This document shows, piece after piece, positions 4,916-6,365 of a DNA stretch of 6,365 nucleotides. A program made the position numbers and the translations under genes. Source of the DNA: an uncultured Lachnospiraceae bacterium (lineage in GTDB: Bacteria > Bacillota > Clostridia > Lachnospirales > Lachnospiraceae); the NCBI GenBank assembly GCA_945788595.1, contig CALZMS010000058.1:1-6365 (forward strand), read 5' to 3'. The stretch's first letter is position 1, and each line of letters begins with the position of its first letter. The notes below the pieces were generated by a model, which did no database searches, was not told the origin of the DNA, and was given only the letters and a program-made list of their open reading frames with translations.

Positions 4916-5761
4916 ATGGAAAAGAATAAATATCCCCCTGTTGTGCTTCTTGATTCCGGTATGGATGCGACCCATCCTGATCTGGCTAAAGCGGTGCAGG
5001 GATTTGTTGATTTTGTACATGAGCGTAAGGCACCTTACGATGATTTTGGGCATGGAACGCATATTGCCGGGATCATTGCGGGTGACGGCAGGATGTCAGA
5101 GGGAAAATACAAAGGCTATGCGCCGGGCTGTCCTTTGTACGTTCTGAAGATTCTGGATGAAAATGGTCAGGGTACCCGGCGGGCGGTAAAGGAGGCCTTG
5201 CATTGGGTGGAAGAAAACCGGGAAAGGTACGGTCTGCGGATCCTGAATTTCTCTCTCGGCACAGAAAATAATAATTCCAGAAATCAGGAAGAAGTGCTGG
5301 CCATGGTGGACAGAATGGTGGAGCTTGGCCTGATCGTCATTGCAGCGGCAGGCAATATGGGTCCCTGGCGGGGCTCGGTCACAGCACCCGGCAGCAGCAA
5401 AAAGGTGATCACTGTGGGTGCCAGCGATATGTTGTCCAAAACCAGGATCTATTCCGGCAGAGGGCCTACGGCGGAATGCGTCTGTAAACCGGACATCGTA
5501 TTTCCGGGCAAAAATATCATATCCTGCGCGGCATCCGTAGAGAAAACCGGATGGTACTGCAGTAAAAGCGGCACATCCATGTCTAGCGCAGCCGTCTCAG
5601 GGCTGACAGCCAGACTTTTGTCCCGGTATCCAGATATGACGCACCGTGAAATTAAGTATTTTATGCACTCCTGCTGTACAGATCTGCATCTGGACAGAAA
5701 TATACAGGGGTGGGGACGGCTGGAGCCTCAGCTGTATCTGCATAAAAATCCTCGACTTTGA
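4916..5761 (+). CDS. Minimal subtilisin-family serine protease (S8) without prodomain
   Basis: The 281-residue product is essentially a bare subtilisin catalytic domain with all key residues: D13 in VVLLDSGMD, H46 in FGHGTHIAGIIAG, oxyanion N147 in AAAGNMGP, and S221 in SGTSMSSAAVSG. Only 12 residues precede the catalytic Asp, so there is no signal peptide and no prodomain. It resembles AprX-like or intracellular subtilases and probably acts in the cytosol. It has seven cysteines (72, 188, 190, 204, 215, 253, 254), many for such an enzyme. ATG 4916 is preferred to the in-frame GTG at 4901, because GAGAAG (4902-4907) stands 8 bases before the ATG while the GTG has no site. It is divergent from the Csp-like protease, 64 bases apart. 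Its substrate is unknown; a mother-cell role is inferred from the promoter. Confidence 0.9.
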   Translation: MEKNKYPPVVLLDSGMDATHPDLAKAVQGFVDFVHERKAPYDDFGHGTHIAGIIAGDGRMSEGKYKGYAPGCPLYVLKILDENGQGTRRAVKEALHWVEENRERYGLRILNFSLGTENNNSRNQEEVLAMVDRMVELGLIVIAAAGNMGPWRGSVTAPGSSKKVITVGASDMLSKTRIYSGRGPTAECVCKPDIVFPGKNIISCAASVEKTGWYCSKSGTSMSSAAVSGLTARLLSRYPDMTHREIKYFMHSCCTDLHLDRNIQGWGRLEPQLYLHKNPRL

Positions 5762-5762
5762 C

Positions 5763-5791
5763 TTGCGAAATTGTTTCAGGATTGATACTAT
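5763..5791 (+). promoter_or_regulatory. Sigma-A-like promoter of the sugar kinase gene
   Basis: TTGCGA (5763-5768) and TACTAT (5786-5791) are separated by exactly 17 bases. Each hexamer matches the vegetative consensus at 4 of 6 positions. TATAAG (5789-5794) is an alternative -10 but lacks a well-spaced -35. The promoter begins right after the stop of the subtilase, suggesting that the kinase gene is expressed on its own. I see no terminator between them. Confidence 0.45.
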
Positions 5792-5800
5792 AAGTACAGG

Positions 5801-5823
5801 TGCATGGTAAAGTATGCCATGCA
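5801..5823 (+). promoter_or_regulatory. Inverted repeat in the kinase leader, possible operator
   Basis: TGCATGG (5801-5807) and CCATGCA (5817-5823) are perfect 7-bp inverted arms separated by 9 bases. The repeat lies just after the predicted transcription start and ends one base before the GAAGGAGGG region of the ribosome binding site. It could be a regulator's operator, as is common before sugar-catabolic genes, or a leader hairpin affecting translation. The sequence does not decide between these. Confidence 0.4.
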
Positions 5824-5837
5824 GAAGGAGGGAAAAA

Positions 5838-6365
5838 ATGACACAGGATATGACAAAAACCAGACAGTGTATAGAAGAAGGAAGAGCTGTGCTCGGCATC
5901 GAGCTGGGTTCCACAAGAATCAAGGCAGTTCTTATAGATGAAGAACATCAACCCATTGCCCAGGGTGGTTTTGGATGGGAAAACCAGCTCAAGGACGGTG
6001 TCTGGACTTACAGTCTGGATTTGGTATGGACCGGTATTCAGGCCTGCTACGCAGATCTGAAGGAAGAGGTCAAAAAGACGTATGGTGTAACATTAAAGAA
6101 ATTCAAGGCCATGGGCTTTTCCGCCATGATGCATGGCTATCTGGTGTTTGATAAAGAGGACCGCCAGCTGGCAGAGTTCAGGACCTGGAGAAATACCATC
6201 ACAGGAAAGGCTGCAGGCAAATTAACAGAGCTGTTCCAGTACAATATTCCCCAGCGCTGGAGCATCGCTCATCTGTACCAGGCGATCTTAAACGGTGAGA
6301 GCCATGTACGGGATATTGCTTTTATGACCACATTGTCTGGCTACGTTCACTGGAAATTGACAGGA
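5838..6365 (+). CDS. FGGY-family carbohydrate kinase, N-terminal part (3' truncated)
   Basis: FGGY kinases phosphorylate sugars or polyols such as xylulose, ribulose, rhamnulose or glycerol with ATP, feeding them into central metabolism in the cytosol. The frame is open from ATG 5838 to the window edge, 176 residues of a family usually near 500. [15 protein letters not shown] (residues 20-34) is the N-terminal ATP/phosphate-binding strand of the actin-like fold. [14 protein letters not shown], then FRTWRNT and the closing [13 protein letters not shown], match the first FGGY domain, where TWRNT corresponds to the usual W-x-D/N-x-R sugar-side region. AAGGAGGG (5825-5832) stands 5 bases before ATG; a second ATG at 5850 is less well placed. 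The substrate cannot be fixed from this part; xylulokinase- or ribulokinase-like are the main options. Confidence 0.9.
   Translation, partial: MTQDMTKTRQCIEEGRAVLGIELGSTRIKAVLIDEEHQPIAQGGFGWENQLKDGVWTYSLDLVWTGIQACYADLKEEVKKTYGVTLKKFKAMGFSAMMHGYLVFDKEDRQLAEFRTWRNTITGKAAGKLTELFQYNIPQRWSIAHLYQAILNGESHVRDIAFMTTLSGYVHWKLTG

Noticed and set aside
1..6365. tRNA, rRNA or riboswitch
   Set aside because: No cloverleaf, rRNA segment or recognised riboswitch core was seen on reading the gaps between genes; the gaps are mostly too short.

Overview
The window looks like a chromosomal segment of a spore-forming member of the Clostridia, probably Lachnospiraceae. The basis is the rimO-pgsA-pncC housekeeping order, a Csp-type subtilisin-like protease with a jellyroll-sized insertion, a Cys/Gly/Asn-rich small protein of a kind common in spore-forming clostridia, and strong AGGAGG-type ribosome binding sites. 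The assignment is inference; no rRNA or other direct taxonomic marker is present.

Layout. Positions 1-1583 (+) are a tight housekeeping block: the C-terminal end of rimO, pgsA overlapping it by 26 bases, and a stand-alone pncC (CinA C-terminal domain). Convergent to it, ending 4 bases inside pncC, is a translationally coupled pair of unrecognised small genes on the minus strand (2214-1580). A possible 49-residue gene (2308-2457, +) is divergent from that pair. Positions 2458-2870 hold no clear gene: they contain a 147-bp palindrome with 40-bp arms, a degenerate direct copy of its right end, and a terminator that serves the minus strand.

Positions 2871-4851 (minus) encode a 76-residue Cys-rich protein and, upstream of it, a 560-residue Csp-like subtilase with an intact catalytic triad. 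Divergent from this subtilase, across only 64 bases, is a second, minimal subtilase (4916-5761, +) that lacks a prodomain. The short gap carries near-palindromic CATA-n3-TA elements on both strands; the plus-strand one also has an AC 16 bases upstream, which matches the late mother-cell sigma-K consensus. A similar element precedes the Cys-rich gene and a poorer one precedes the minus-strand small-gene pair.

From 5763 a sigma-A-like promoter, a hairpin and a strong ribosome binding site lead into an FGGY-family sugar kinase that runs off the window.

Reading of the whole: the centre (about 2214-5761) may be a sporulation/germination-associated island of two proteases and a coat-like small protein, set between housekeeping genes and sugar metabolism. 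The domain calls are well supported by the sequence. The sporulation assignment rests on family knowledge and short promoter motifs and should be treated as a hypothesis.
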